In this document: positions 25,136-34,057 of the stretch, one piece after another
How the letters are laid out: every line of letters starts with the position of its first letter
How positions within the stretch are numbered: the stretch's first letter is position 1
NCBI RefSeq assembly: GCF_019468565.1
Contig: NZ_CP080521.1
Location: forward strand, 3,100,001-3,164,000
DNA: 64,000 bases
From: Pseudonocardia sp. DSM 110487
GTDB taxonomy: Bacteria; Actinomycetota; Actinomycetes; Mycobacteriales; Pseudonocardiaceae
Direction of reading: 5' to 3'
The notes under the pieces: model-generated
Database searches by the model: none
Told to the model about the DNA's origin: nothing
What the model saw: the letters and a program-made list of their open reading frames with translations, nothing else
Position numbers and translations under genes: made by a program

Positions 25136-26328
25136 CGATCCCCCTGTCGATCCTCGATCTGTCCCCGGTCCCGGCCGGCGGCACCGCGGCCGACGCGCTG
25201 CGCAACTCGGTCGACCTCGCCCGGGTCGCCGAGCGGGCGGGCTACCGGCGGTACTGGGTGGCCGAGCACCACCTCGCGTCCGGGGTGGCGTCGTCGTCCA
25301 CGCCGGTGCTGGTGGCGCTGATCGCCGCGGCCACGTCCCGGATCCGGGTCGGCTCCGGCGCGGTGCAGCTGCCGGTGACGTCGCCGCTGCAGGCGGCCGA
25401 GCAGTTCGGCACCGTCGCGGCGCTGCATCCCGGCCGGGTCGACATGGGCCTCGGCCGGTTCGACATCCACAAGATCCTCCGGCTGGCCGGCACGGCTCCA
25501 CAGCCGGACGCCGAGCCGCCGCCCGTGCCGCCCTCCCGGGTGGTGGACGGGCTCCTGATCCCGCCGCCCGCCCGGTTCCGCGGCGACCTCTCGACCTACG
25601 TCCACCTCGCGTGGCTGCTCGGGATCCGCGAGGACGACCCGACCCCGGACTACGACACCCAGGTCGGCGCGATCCTCGACTTCCTCTCCGGCGCCGCCCA
25701 CCGCCCGGACGGGCAGCCGATCACGGTCCCGGCGGCGGAGGGAGCCGACCTCGACGTCTGGATCCTCGGCTCGAGCCCGGGCGAGAGCGCGCAGGTCGCG
25801 GGCGCGCGCGGCCTGCCGTTCGCGGCGAGCTACCACACCTCCCCGAGCTCGGTGCTGGAGACCGTCGACGCCTACCGCCGCGCGTTCCGGCCGTCGGGCC
25901 GGCGCGCGGCGCCGCACGTCGTGGTGTCGGCGGACGTGGTCGTGGCGGAGACCCAGCAGCGGGCCGACGAGCTGGCCGCCCCGTACGCGCAGTGGGTGCT
26001 CGACATCCGCACCGGCGTCGGCGCCCGGCCCTACGTCACCCCGGAGCAGGCCAGTGCCCGGGAGTGGACGCCGGCCGAGCGCGCGATCGTCGCCGACCGG
26101 GTCGACACCCAGTTCGTCGGGTCGCCGGACGCCGTCGCCCGGAAGCTCGCCACGCTCGCGCGGGTGACCGGCGCCGACGAGCTGCTGGTCACCACGATCA
26201 CCACCGACCACGCCGATCGCGTGCGCAGTACGGAGTTGCTCGCCGCCGCATGGGCGGAACACGCGGGTGAACGGGTGGGTTTCACCTCGAAGGAATCGAA
26301 CAAGCCGAAAGCGAGCGTCATCCGATGA
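25132..26328 (+). CDS. LLM flavin-dependent monooxygenase 2 (MsnO8-like)
   Basis: 398 residues from ATG 25132. The opening PLSILDLSPVPAGGTAADAL and RYWVAEHHLASGVASSSTPV, with RIRVGSGAVQLPVTSPLQAAE and MGLGRFDIHKILRL, are typical of the luciferase-family oxidoreductase group 1 (MsnO8-like). Unusual is an expanded proline-rich segment (about 122-150) in place of a short loop. Same operon and cofactor logic as its neighbours. Confidence 0.88.
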   Translation: MTIPLSILDLSPVPAGGTAADALRNSVDLARVAERAGYRRYWVAEHHLASGVASSSTPVLVALIAAATSRIRVGSGAVQLPVTSPLQAAEQFGTVAALHPGRVDMGLGRFDIHKILRLAGTAPQPDAEPPPVPPSRVVDGLLIPPPARFRGDLSTYVHLAWLLGIREDDPTPDYDTQVGAILDFLSGAAHRPDGQPITVPAAEGADLDVWILGSSPGESAQVAGARGLPFAASYHTSPSSVLETVDAYRRAFRPSGRRAAPHVVVSADVVVAETQQRADELAAPYAQWVLDIRTGVGARPYVTPEQASAREWTPAERAIVADRVDTQFVGSPDAVARKLATLARVTGADELLVTTITTDHADRVRSTELLAAAWAEHAGERVGFTSKESNKPKASVIR

Positions 26329-27461
26329 GTCCCTTTACCGAGGCGCGGATGCACCTCGCCGTCGAGCTGAGCGCGGCAGGCCACCACCCGGCCGCCGCGC
26401 GCTGGGCCAGGCTCGACCCGGCGGTGCTGCTGTCGGCGGTCCACCACGCCGGGCTGGCGCGCACTGCCGCCCGCCGTGGCCTCGACCTCGCGCTGATCCC
26501 GCACACGTTCCATCCCGACGGCGGGCCGCTGCTCGACGCCGTGTCGCTCGCCGCGCGGATCGCGCCGGTGGTGCCGGGGATCGGACTGGCACCCACCGCG
26601 ACCGTCACGCACACCGAGCCGTTCCACGTCTCCAAGGCGATCGCGACGCTCGACATGGTGTCCTCCGGCCGCGCGGGATGGGAGCCCGCCGTCTCCCGCA
26701 CGCAGGTCGAGGCCGACCTGTTCGGCCGCAAGCCCGCCGCGCCCGCCGACGTGCTGTGGCGCGAGGCCGCCGACGCCATCGAGGTGGTCGTCCGGCTGTG
26801 GGACTCGTGGGAGGACGACGCGGTGATCCGCGACGTCGCCACCGGCCGCTACATCGACCGCGACAAGCTCCATTACGTCGACTTCCAGGGCGAGTTCTTC
26901 TCCGTCAAGGGACCCTCGATCACACCCCGGCCGCCGCAGGGCCACCCGCTCGTCGTGTTGCGGGCCGACGAGGAGGAGGCGATCCCGGTGGCCGCGCGCT
27001 GGGCGGACGTCGTGCGGATCTCGGCGCCGGACCTGCCGGCCGCCGCCGACGCCCGCGACCGGATCCGGTCGGCCGTTGCGGATGCCGGCCGGGACCCCGA
27101 TGACATCACCGTGCTGCTCGACGTCGAGGTGCACATGGGCGCCGACCGCGACCGGGCCCGTCGCGACCTCACCGAGCTGGACCGGCTCGCCGGGGCCGAG
27201 CTGCCGGCGTCGTCGGTGCGCGTGCTCGGCCCGCCCACCGACCTGGCCGATCTCATCGGCACCGCCGTGCGGACCCGAGCAGCCGACGGCGTGACGCTGG
27301 TGCCGCTCGTGCTGCCGGCCGACCTCGACGTCGTGGCCGACCAGGTGGTGCCGCTGCTCGCCGGGCGCGGGCTGCTGCGTACCGGGTCGGCGGGCGGCTC
27401 GCTGCGTTCCCGGTTCGGGCTGCGCAGGCCGGCCAACCACTTCGCTGGAGCGACCTCGTGA
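26325..27461 (+). CDS. LLM flavin-dependent monooxygenase 3
   Basis: 378 residues from ATG 26325. LLM barrel with IGLAPTATVTHTEPFHVSKA (about 86-105), ATLDMVSSGRAGWEPAVSR and a late RDPDDITVLLDVEVHMG strand. The middle WDSWEDDAVIRDVATGRYID loop is as in DszA/NtaA relatives, followed by SVKGPSITPRPPQGHPLVV. Probably another two-component FMNH2 monooxygenase acting on an organosulfur intermediate. Confidence 0.88.
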   Translation: MSPFTEARMHLAVELSAAGHHPAAARWARLDPAVLLSAVHHAGLARTAARRGLDLALIPHTFHPDGGPLLDAVSLAARIAPVVPGIGLAPTATVTHTEPFHVSKAIATLDMVSSGRAGWEPAVSRTQVEADLFGRKPAAPADVLWREAADAIEVVVRLWDSWEDDAVIRDVATGRYIDRDKLHYVDFQGEFFSVKGPSITPRPPQGHPLVVLRADEEEAIPVAARWADVVRISAPDLPAAADARDRIRSAVADAGRDPDDITVLLDVEVHMGADRDRARRDLTELDRLAGAELPASSVRVLGPPTDLADLIGTAVRTRAADGVTLVPLVLPADLDVVADQVVPLLAGRGLLRTGSAGGSLRSRFGLRRPANHFAGATS

Positions 27462-28765
27462 AGAAGCAGATCCACCTCGGCGCCCACTTCCCGGGCGTCA
27501 ACAACACGACCGTCTGGAGCGACCCCCGCTCCGGCAGCCAGACCGACTTCGCCTCGTTCGTGCACTTCGCCCAGAACGCCGAGCGCGGGCTGATGGACTT
27601 CGTGTTCCTCGCCGAGGGGCTGCGGCTGCGCGAGCACCGCGGCCGCATCCACGACCTCGACGTCGTGGGCAGGCCGGACACCTTCACGGTGCTGAACGCG
27701 CTCGCCGCCGTCACCTCCCGGATCGGGCTGGCCGGCACGATCAACACCACCTACAACGAGCCGTACGAGCTGGCCGTGCAGTTCGCATCGCTCGACCACC
27801 TGTCCGCGGGGCGCGCGGGGTGGAACATGGTCACCACCTCCGACGCGTTCACCGGGGAGAACTTCCGGCGGGGCGGGTTCTTGCCGCGCGAACAGCGGTA
27901 CGAGCGGGCGGCGGAGGTCGTCGCCGTGACCCGCGCCCTCTGGGACTCGAACGGCGCCGAGATCGAGCACAACGGCCCGCAGTTCGACGTGCGCGGCCGG
28001 CTCCCCCTCTCGCCGCCGCTGCCACAAGGCCACCCGGTGCTCATCCAGGCGGGCGACTCCGCGCAGGGACGAGACTTCGCGGCCGCCACCGCCGACGCGA
28101 TCTTCACGTTGCACGGCACGCTCGAAGCAGGGCAGGCGTTCTACGCAGACGTCAAGGCCCGGCTCCCGCAGCACGGTCGCAGCGCGAACGACCTCAAGGT
28201 GCTGCCTGGCGTCACGTTCGTGCTCGGCGACACCGACGAGGAAGCGCAGGCCGAGGCGACCCGGATCCGGCACCAGCAGGTCTCCCCGCAGACCGCGATC
28301 GCGTTCCTTGAGCAGGTGTGGGGCCGCGAGCTGACGGAGTACGACCCGGACGGCCCGCTGCCCGACGTGGAGCCCGACGTCGACAACGTCGACATCACCC
28401 GCGGCCGGGTGCGGCACGCGCGCGACCCGCGGGCCGTCGCGCAGGAGTGGCGCGACTACGCCGACGCGCACGGCGGCCTCTCGATCCGCGAGGTCGTGAT
28501 CGAGAAGACGGGGCGGCAGTCGTTCATCGGCTCGGCCCGGACGGTCGCCGCACAGATGGACGAGTTCGTGCAGCGGGATGCCTGCGACGGATTCATCCTG
28601 GTACCGCACCTGACGCCCGGCGGCCTGGACCGGTTCGTCGCCGATGTCGTTCCCGAACTGCAGGACCTCGGCAGCTACCGCACCGAGTACTCCGGCCCCA
28701 CGCTCCGCGACCACCTCGGCCTCAGCCACCCGCACGCACCGCTGACCCGCAAGGAGTCCGCATGA
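27458..28765 (+). CDS. NtaA/SnaA/DszA-family FMNH2-dependent monooxygenase
   Basis: 435 residues from GTG 27458. Family pattern: HLGAHFPGVNNTTVW, ERGLMDFVFLAEGL, NEPYELAVQFASLDHLSAGR, GWNMVTTSDA (near 123-132), HPVLIQAGDSAQGRDFAA, and a C-terminal GGLDRFVADVVPELQ. This family includes DszA, which opens dibenzothiophene sulfone, and NtaA. It needs reduced FMN from a separate reductase, and two reductases close this operon. Most likely cleaves a C-S or C-N bond in the imported compound. Confidence 0.9.
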   Translation: MKKQIHLGAHFPGVNNTTVWSDPRSGSQTDFASFVHFAQNAERGLMDFVFLAEGLRLREHRGRIHDLDVVGRPDTFTVLNALAAVTSRIGLAGTINTTYNEPYELAVQFASLDHLSAGRAGWNMVTTSDAFTGENFRRGGFLPREQRYERAAEVVAVTRALWDSNGAEIEHNGPQFDVRGRLPLSPPLPQGHPVLIQAGDSAQGRDFAAATADAIFTLHGTLEAGQAFYADVKARLPQHGRSANDLKVLPGVTFVLGDTDEEAQAEATRIRHQQVSPQTAIAFLEQVWGRELTEYDPDGPLPDVEPDVDNVDITRGRVRHARDPRAVAQEWRDYADAHGGLSIREVVIEKTGRQSFIGSARTVAAQMDEFVQRDACDGFILVPHLTPGGLDRFVADVVPELQDLGSYRTEYSGPTLRDHLGLSHPHAPLTRKESA

Positions 28766-29571
28766 CCACCACCATCGAGTCCCCGCTCCAGCAGGACTGG
28801 GAGACCTGGCACCGCGACCGCGAGGAGCAGCTGCGTACCCCGCACGGCTGGCTCAGCCTCACCGCGCTGCACTGGCTCGACGGCACGGCCCGCGCCTTCG
28901 ACGACCTCCCCGGCACCTGGCGCGTCACCGGCGACGGCGGCGTCGAGCTCACCGCCGACGGGGAGGCCGCTCTCGACGGCACGCCCGTCACCGGCGCCGT
29001 CCGGCTGGAGCCCGTCGACGGGCAGCCGGGCGTGCTCGTCGAGATCGGGGACCGACGCGTCGAGGTGATCCGCCGCACCGACGACTACGCCCTGCGCGTG
29101 CGTGACCCGCGGGCGATCACCCGCACCGCGTTCACGGGGGCGCCCGCGTTCGACGTGGACGAGCGCTGGGCGGTCGAGGGCCGGTTCGAGGCCTACCCCG
29201 AGCCGCGCCGCCTCACCGTCGGCGCCGTGGTGGACGGGCTGCAGCACTTCCCGACCGCCGTCGGCGTGGTCCGGTTCGCCCTCGGCGGGTCCGAGCACGA
29301 GCTCGTCGCCTTCCCGGGCAAGACCGGCGGCCTGTCCCTGCACTTCCGCGACGCGACGTCCGGCACCAGCACGTACGGCGGCGGGCGCTCGGTGGCGCTC
29401 CCGGACCCGGACGCCGACGGTCGCGTCACGATCGACTTCAACCGCACCGTCAACCTGCCCTGCGCGTTCACCGCCTACGCCACCTGCCCGCTACCACCGG
29501 CGGAGAACCGGTTGGCGGTGGCGGTGGAGGCGGGGGAGCGCACCCCGCCGCGGCCCGACCTCTCGGCGTGA
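28762..29571 (+). CDS. DUF1684 protein
   Basis: About 269 residues from ATG 28762, fixed by a 4-bp overlap. The N-terminus WHRDREEQLRTPHGWLSLTA and the C-terminus FNRTVNLPCAFTAYATCPLP with PAENRL are the DUF1684 signatures. The family is cytosolic and its reaction is unknown to me; it often sits next to flavin monooxygenases. Its place between oxygenases and flavin reductases makes it a candidate for a hydrolytic or sulfur-release step. Confidence 0.88.
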   Translation: MTTTIESPLQQDWETWHRDREEQLRTPHGWLSLTALHWLDGTARAFDDLPGTWRVTGDGGVELTADGEAALDGTPVTGAVRLEPVDGQPGVLVEIGDRRVEVIRRTDDYALRVRDPRAITRTAFTGAPAFDVDERWAVEGRFEAYPEPRRLTVGAVVDGLQHFPTAVGVVRFALGGSEHELVAFPGKTGGLSLHFRDATSGTSTYGGGRSVALPDPDADGRVTIDFNRTVNLPCAFTAYATCPLPPAENRLAVAVEAGERTPPRPDLSA

Positions 29572-30071
29572 CCGTCGCGGTCGAGCCCGCAACGATGCGG
29601 GAGGTCATGGGGCACTTCGCGTCCGGCATCGTCGTGGTCACGGCGGCCGGCCCCGACGGCGACGGGCCGCTCGGCTTCACCTGCCAGTCCTTCGCGTCGC
29701 TGTCCCTCGATCCGGCGCTGATCAGTTTCTCGCCTGCCCGCACGTCGTCGACGTGGCCGCGGATCCGCGCGGCCGGCGCGTTCTGCGTCAACGTGCTCTC
29801 CGCCGACCAGCAGGACCTGTCCGCCGGGTTCGCCCGCTCGGGTGCGGACAAGTTCGCCGGGGTGGACTGGTCGCCCGGCCCGGAGGGCGCGCCGGTGCTG
29901 GACGGGGCATGCGCGTGGATCGGCTGCACGCTGTGGCGGGAGTACGACGGCGGCGACCACACGATCGCCGTCGGGCGGGTGCGCGGCCTCGGCGCCGACG
30001 CCGCCCGCACCCCGCTGCTCTACCACCGGGGCCGCTACGGTCTCGCCGCACACTTCGAGGAGGACCATTGA
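29568..30071 (+). CDS. Flavin reductase (DIM6/NTAB family)
   Basis: 167 residues from GTG 29568. The split-barrel flavin reductase pattern is clear: MGHFASGIVVVTA (about 10-22), GFTCQSFASLSLDPALISFS (31-50, FMN binding), FCVNVLS and FAGVDW. It reduces FMN with NAD(P)H and supplies FMNH2 to the LLM enzymes of this operon. Confidence 0.92.
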   Translation: MTVAVEPATMREVMGHFASGIVVVTAAGPDGDGPLGFTCQSFASLSLDPALISFSPARTSSTWPRIRAAGAFCVNVLSADQQDLSAGFARSGADKFAGVDWSPGPEGAPVLDGACAWIGCTLWREYDGGDHTIAVGRVRGLGADAARTPLLYHRGRYGLAAHFEEDH

Positions 30072-30610
30072 CACGCGTGCTGGGTGTGGTCGCCGGGCCG
30101 GAGCCTGGCGGGCGCACGGCAACGGCCGTCGCCGGGGTGCTGGCCGGCGCGGAGAAGGCAGGCGCGGCGACGTCGCTCGTGGAGCTGTCTGAGGCGGGCG
30201 CCGCATCGGTGATCGCCGCGTTCACCGATGCCGACGCGGTGGTGTTCGGTAGCCCGGTCTACCGGGCCACCTACAGCGCCCTGCTCAAGGACCTCCTGGA
30301 GCGCACCGAGCGCGGCAAGTGGGGCGAGTCCACGGCCCCGCTGCAGGGCAAGGTCGCAGCCACCGTGCTCACCGGGGCGAGTGGCCACCACTACCTCGCC
30401 CTCGGTGACCTGCGCGACGTGCTCGCGGGCTTCTTCGCGGTGCAGCTGCTCTCCCCGGGCCTGTACCTCGATCACGGCGGCTACGTCGACCGCACCACCC
30501 TCACCGACCAGAGCGCCGAGCTCGCCGCGGCGCACGGCGCGGCGCTGGCCGACCTGGCGGCGGCGGTCAGGGCGTCCGCGGCGCTCCAGGCGATCACGCC
30601 GCAGATCTGA
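30068..30610 (+). CDS. NAD(P)H-dependent FMN reductase (flavodoxin fold)
   Basis: About 180 residues from TTG 30068, a rarer start fixed by its 4-bp overlap with the flavin reductase stop. Flavodoxin-like pattern: VVFGSPVYRATYSALLKDLL (about 58-77) and TVLTGASGHHYLALGDLR, as in SsuE/MsuE-type reductases, which feed FMNH2 to sulfonate monooxygenases. Having two unrelated flavin reductases in one operon implies a high or split demand for reduced flavin. Last gene before the palindromic repeat. Confidence 0.88.
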   Translation: MTRVLGVVAGPEPGGRTATAVAGVLAGAEKAGAATSLVELSEAGAASVIAAFTDADAVVFGSPVYRATYSALLKDLLERTERGKWGESTAPLQGKVAATVLTGASGHHYLALGDLRDVLAGFFAVQLLSPGLYLDHGGYVDRTTLTDQSAELAAAHGAALADLAAAVRASAALQAITPQI

Positions 30611-30622
30611 CTCGCCACACCT

Positions 30623-30670
30623 GGTCGTGAGCGGGTATGCGCGCTGTAGCACGCGTATCCACTCACGACC
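30623..30670. repeat. 48-bp palindromic element, copy 1
   Basis: Imperfect inverted repeat beginning GGTCGTGAGCGGGTATGCGC and ending CGCGTATCCACTCACGACC. It fills the gap between the convergent FMN reductase and dehydrogenase genes; the last base is shared with the dehydrogenase stop. Likely a bidirectional terminator derived from a dispersed element (other copies at 34058 and 62051). Confidence 0.85.
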
Positions 30671-31248
30671 TAGGACAGCACGACGACCTTGCCGGTGGCC
30701 TGGTTGTCCTCCATGTACCGGTGGGCCGCGGCGATGTCGTTCAGGCCGAAGACACGGTCGACGTTCGGTCGGTAGACGCCGGCCTCGACCTGGTTGACGA
30801 CCCGCTGCAACACGGGCGCGCCCGCGTTGCCCTTGAGGGTGTCGCTGTGGAAGGCGGTGAGCATGGTCCCGGACGGGATCATCGCGATGGGCTCGAAGTC
30901 CGGGATCAGCCACCCACTGAGCGAACCTGCCACGCACACCCTCCCGCCGCGACGCACGAGGCGCAGCGAGTCCACCGCCGTGCTCGCGCCGACGAGATCC
31001 AGAACGCGGTCCGGGCCATCGGGCCAGATCGCGTGCACGCTCGCGCATTCGATCCCGAGCACACGCGGGAACGTGACGTTCGGGGAGTGGCCCTGACGGG
31101 TCCGCAGCTCCGACCGGTTCAGACCCGCGCCCTTCACCCGCACCAGGCTCCAGCCGTCCCGGGCGGCCGGTACCGGCCGCTCACGGATCTCCAAGACTTC
31201 CGGGCCACCCGCCCGGACACACACCGCGGCGCGCATCGTCGTGCTCAT
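30670..31248 (-). pseudogene. Medium-chain dehydrogenase/quinone reductase with internal deletion
   Basis: About 192 residues from ATG 31248, against about 320 for the family. The N-terminal part (MRAAVCVRAGGPEVLEI, VKGAGLNRSELRTRQG, PRVLGIECAS) and the C-terminal part (DRVLDLVGASTAVDSLRLV, ATGKVVVLS) are both well kept and in frame. The roughly 130 residues between them, with the rest of the catalytic domain and the NADPH-binding glycine motif, are gone; the join is near 31038. Probably inactive. The stop codon overlaps the palindromic element. Confidence 0.72.
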
Positions 31249-31302
31249 GCCTGCACTGTCGTCACGCTGAGGGGTGGCCGACCACCGGTAGGCTGCCACC
31301 TT

Positions 31303-32091
31303 GTGCCCGTTGGCCGCCAATCCGCCCGGTCGCGGCTCTGGCCGACCGGGGGAGCGCATCTCTGGTCGTCGGGGGAGACGAGCTCCGTGCACTCGCACGC
31401 ACGGGAACACCTGGTGTACGCGGCCCGTGGCGTCCTCTCGATCCACACGGAGCGTGGCACGTCGATCGTCCCCGCCAACCGGCTCGCGTGGATCCCCGCC
31501 GGGTGCACGCACCACCACTGTGCCCACGGTGAGACCGACATGCGGATCGAGTTCCTGCCGGCGTCCCTGGCCCGGCTCGTGCCCGGTCACCCCGCGGTGT
31601 TCACCGCGTCCGGCCTCGTTCGCGAGGCCCTGCTCACCCTCACCGGCCCCCGCAACCACGAGCGCGGGTACGACCGGGCCGCGCGGGCCCGCCTCCGCCG
31701 GGTCCTCGTCGACGAGCTCCACGAAGCGCACGAGCAGCCCCTGCACCTGCCGGAGCCGCGCGACGACCGGTTGCAGGCGATCGCGGAGCACCTGTACGAG
31801 AACCCCGCGGACACCACCTCGCTGGCCGGGCTCGGCCGGGCGATCGGCGCCGGCGCCCGCACACTCAGCCGCCTGTTCCACGACGAGCTCGGCATGACCT
31901 TCTACGAGTGGCGCAGCCAGCTGCGCATCTTCCACGCGCTCGTCCTGCTCGCCGACGACCACGACATCACCCACGTCGCACACGCGTGCGGATGGGCGAA
32001 CCCCAGCAGCTTCATCGCGGCCTTCACCGCGATCATGGGCACGACACCGGGTCGCTACCGGACCAGTTCGCCCCGGAACGTGCGGCGGTAG
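31303..32091 (+). CDS. AraC-family regulator with cupin domain
   Basis: About 262 residues; GTG 31303 is chosen because the cupin domain begins right after it. N-terminal cupin pattern SSVHSHAREHLVYAARGVL and NRLAWIPAGCTHHH; C-terminal double helix-turn-helix with SLAGLGRAIGAGARTLSRLF and FALVL-like helix ending ANPSSFIAAFTAIMGTTPG. Divergent from the deleted dehydrogenase (54 bp between starts), so it may once have regulated it. Its 3' end overlaps the convergent GlxA-type gene by 37 bp. Confidence 0.88.
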   Translation: MPVGRQSARSRLWPTGGAHLWSSGETSSVHSHAREHLVYAARGVLSIHTERGTSIVPANRLAWIPAGCTHHHCAHGETDMRIEFLPASLARLVPGHPAVFTASGLVREALLTLTGPRNHERGYDRAARARLRRVLVDELHEAHEQPLHLPEPRDDRLQAIAEHLYENPADTTSLAGLGRAIGAGARTLSRLFHDELGMTFYEWRSQLRIFHALVLLADDHDITHVAHACGWANPSSFIAAFTAIMGTTPGRYRTSSPRNVRR

Positions 32092-33008
32092 CTCGCCGGG
32101 GTGACGCCGACGACGAGGCGGAAGTGCATCCGCATCGAGGCGGCCGTCGCGAACCCGGCCCGGGCGGCGATGCGCTCCACCGACTCGTCGCCTGCCTCGA
32201 GCATCCGCCGGGCGCGGTCGACGCGCTGCTGGACCAGCCACTGCACCGGCGTCAGCCCGACCTCCGCGCGGAAGCGGCGGGAGAACGTCCGCACGCTCAT
32301 CCCGGACTTCGCGGCGAGCTCGGCGAGCGTGATCGGGCGGTCCAGGTGCGCGAGCGCCCACTCCCGGCTGCCCGCGGTGGAGGTGTCCGCCGCCGCGGGC
32401 ACCGGGCGCTCGACGTACTGGGCCTGCCCGCCGTCCCGCCACGGCGGCACGACGCAGCTGCGCGCCACCCGGTTCGCCACCGCGGAACCGTGGTCGCGGC
32501 GCACCATGTGCAGGCAGAGGTCGACCCCGGCCGCGACGCCCGCGGACGTCAGCACCGCGCCCTCGTCGACGAACAGAACGTCCGCGTCGACTCGGACCTG
32601 CGGGAACTCGCGCTGCAGCGCGCCGGACTCCCGCCAGTGGGTGGTGGCCCGCCGCCCGTCGAGCAGTCCGGCCGCGGCGAGTACGAATGCGCCGGTGCAG
32701 ATCGACGCGACGCGGGTGGTCGCGGGCAGCTCCCGCAGCGCGCCCGGCACGCGCTCGTCCACCTCGCCGGCCGGGACGCGGGACGGCGGCACGATCACCG
32801 TGTCCGCGCTGCGCAACGCCTCCAGCCCGTGCCGGACCCCGAGGTGGAAGTCGTCCGCCGTCGTGACGAGCTCCCCGCCGGGCGCGCACGTCACGACGTC
32901 GTAGAGGGGCAGGCCCGCAGCGTCGGTGGCGGCGCCGAAGATCCGCGCGGGGATCCCCAGCTCGAAGGGGATGACGCCGTCCAGTGCGAGAACCGCCACC
33001 CGGTGCAT
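32055..33008 (-). CDS. GlxA-type AraC regulator with DJ-1/PfpI domain
   Basis: 317 residues from ATG 33008. N-terminal class I glutamine-amidotransferase-like fold (VAVLALDGVIPFELGIP, SICTGAFVLAAAGLLDGRR with the nucleophile-like Cys near 109) and a C-terminal AraC domain (ITLAELAAKSGMSVRTFSRR; FATAASMRMHFR). Such regulators sense small metabolites through the DJ-1 domain. It is divergent from the quinone oxidoreductase at 33127, its likely target. Confidence 0.9.
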   Translation of the reverse strand: MHRVAVLALDGVIPFELGIPARIFGAATDAAGLPLYDVVTCAPGGELVTTADDFHLGVRHGLEALRSADTVIVPPSRVPAGEVDERVPGALRELPATTRVASICTGAFVLAAAGLLDGRRATTHWRESGALQREFPQVRVDADVLFVDEGAVLTSAGVAAGVDLCLHMVRRDHGSAVANRVARSCVVPPWRDGGQAQYVERPVPAAADTSTAGSREWALAHLDRPITLAELAAKSGMSVRTFSRRFRAEVGLTPVQWLVQQRVDRARRMLEAGDESVERIAARAGFATAASMRMHFRLVVGVTPASYRRTFRGELVR

Positions 33009-33126
33009 GGCCAGATCCTGCCACTACGTGGCTTTCTGGCCACTGTGCCCGGGTGCTGCCGCCGCAGAGGCTTCCTGCACCGCGGGCGTCCGACCCGCGG
33101 TCGGAGGTGACGAGGTGGGAGACACG

Positions 33127-34056
33127 ATGCGGGCCGTGGTGGTGCGCGCCTGGGGCGGGCCCGAGCAGTTGGAGCCGGCAGAGGTGCCTCGACCCGATCC
33201 GGCGCCGACAGAGGTGCTGGTGCGGGTGCATGCCGCAGGCGTCAACCCGACCGACTGGGTGTCGCGCGCGACCGGTGGCCTCGGCTTGTGGGGCGATCCG
33301 CCCGTGCTGGGCCACGACGTCGCCGGTGTCGTGGAGGAGGTCGGGCTGGGCGTCACGGTGCACCGCCCTGGCGACCTGGTGCTCGGCATGCCGCACTTCC
33401 CGCGCCAGGCGGGCGGCTACGCCGAGTACGTGGTGGCGCCGGCGCGGCAGTTCGTCGCGGCACCGCCCGGGCTGGACCACGTGCACGCGGCCGCCCTGCC
33501 GCTCGCCGGGCTGACGGCGTGGCAGGCGCTCGTCGACACCGCCGGGGTGCGTCCAGGGCAGCGGGTGCTCGTGCACGCCGCGGCGGGCGGGGTCGGCCAC
33601 CTCGCGGTGCAGGTCGCGAAGGCCCTCGGTGCGGAGGTGGTTGCGACGGCGAGTGCGGGCAAGCACGAGTTCGTGCGCGGTCTCGGCGCCGACGAGGTGA
33701 TCGACTACCGCGCGGTCGACTTCGTCCGGGCAGCCGGTCCGGTCGACGTGGTCGTCGATCCGGTTGGCGGGGCGTACGGGGAGCGCTCGCTCGACGTGCT
33801 GCGGCCCGGTGGGGTGCTCGTGTCGCTGTTGCCGGCCGACGACAGGTGGGCACCCGTGGCCGCCGCCCGCGGCCTGCGCGCCGGGTTCATGCTCGTCGAG
33901 CCGGACCGTGCGGCGCTCGCCGCGGTCACGGCACTGGTCGCCGAGGGCCGCCTGCGGCCACACGTCGCGCACGTCCTGCCGCTGGAACGGGCCGCTGAGG
34001 CGCACCAGCTGGGCGAGGCGGGCGGCCTGACCGGGAAGATCGTGCTGGTCGTCTGA
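33127..34056 (+). CDS. NADP-dependent quinone oxidoreductase (zinc-lacking MDR)
   Basis: About 309 residues from ATG 33127 (GTG 33118 possible). Complete MDR fold: MRAVVVRAWGGPEQLE, GVNPTDWVSRA, GHDVAGVVEEVG, VLVHAAAGGVGHLAVQVAK with the NADPH-binding AxxGxxG (about 149-156), and DVVVDPVGG. No structural zinc cysteines. It reduces quinones or enones with NADPH. Divergent from the GlxA-type regulator and converging on the MFS gene across the palindrome. Confidence 0.9.
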   Translation: MRAVVVRAWGGPEQLEPAEVPRPDPAPTEVLVRVHAAGVNPTDWVSRATGGLGLWGDPPVLGHDVAGVVEEVGLGVTVHRPGDLVLGMPHFPRQAGGYAEYVVAPARQFVAAPPGLDHVHAAALPLAGLTAWQALVDTAGVRPGQRVLVHAAAGGVGHLAVQVAKALGAEVVATASAGKHEFVRGLGADEVIDYRAVDFVRAAGPVDVVVDPVGGAYGERSLDVLRPGGVLVSLLPADDRWAPVAAARGLRAGFMLVEPDRAALAAVTALVAEGRLRPHVAHVLPLERAAEAHQLGEAGGLTGKIVLVV

Positions 34057-34057
34057 G

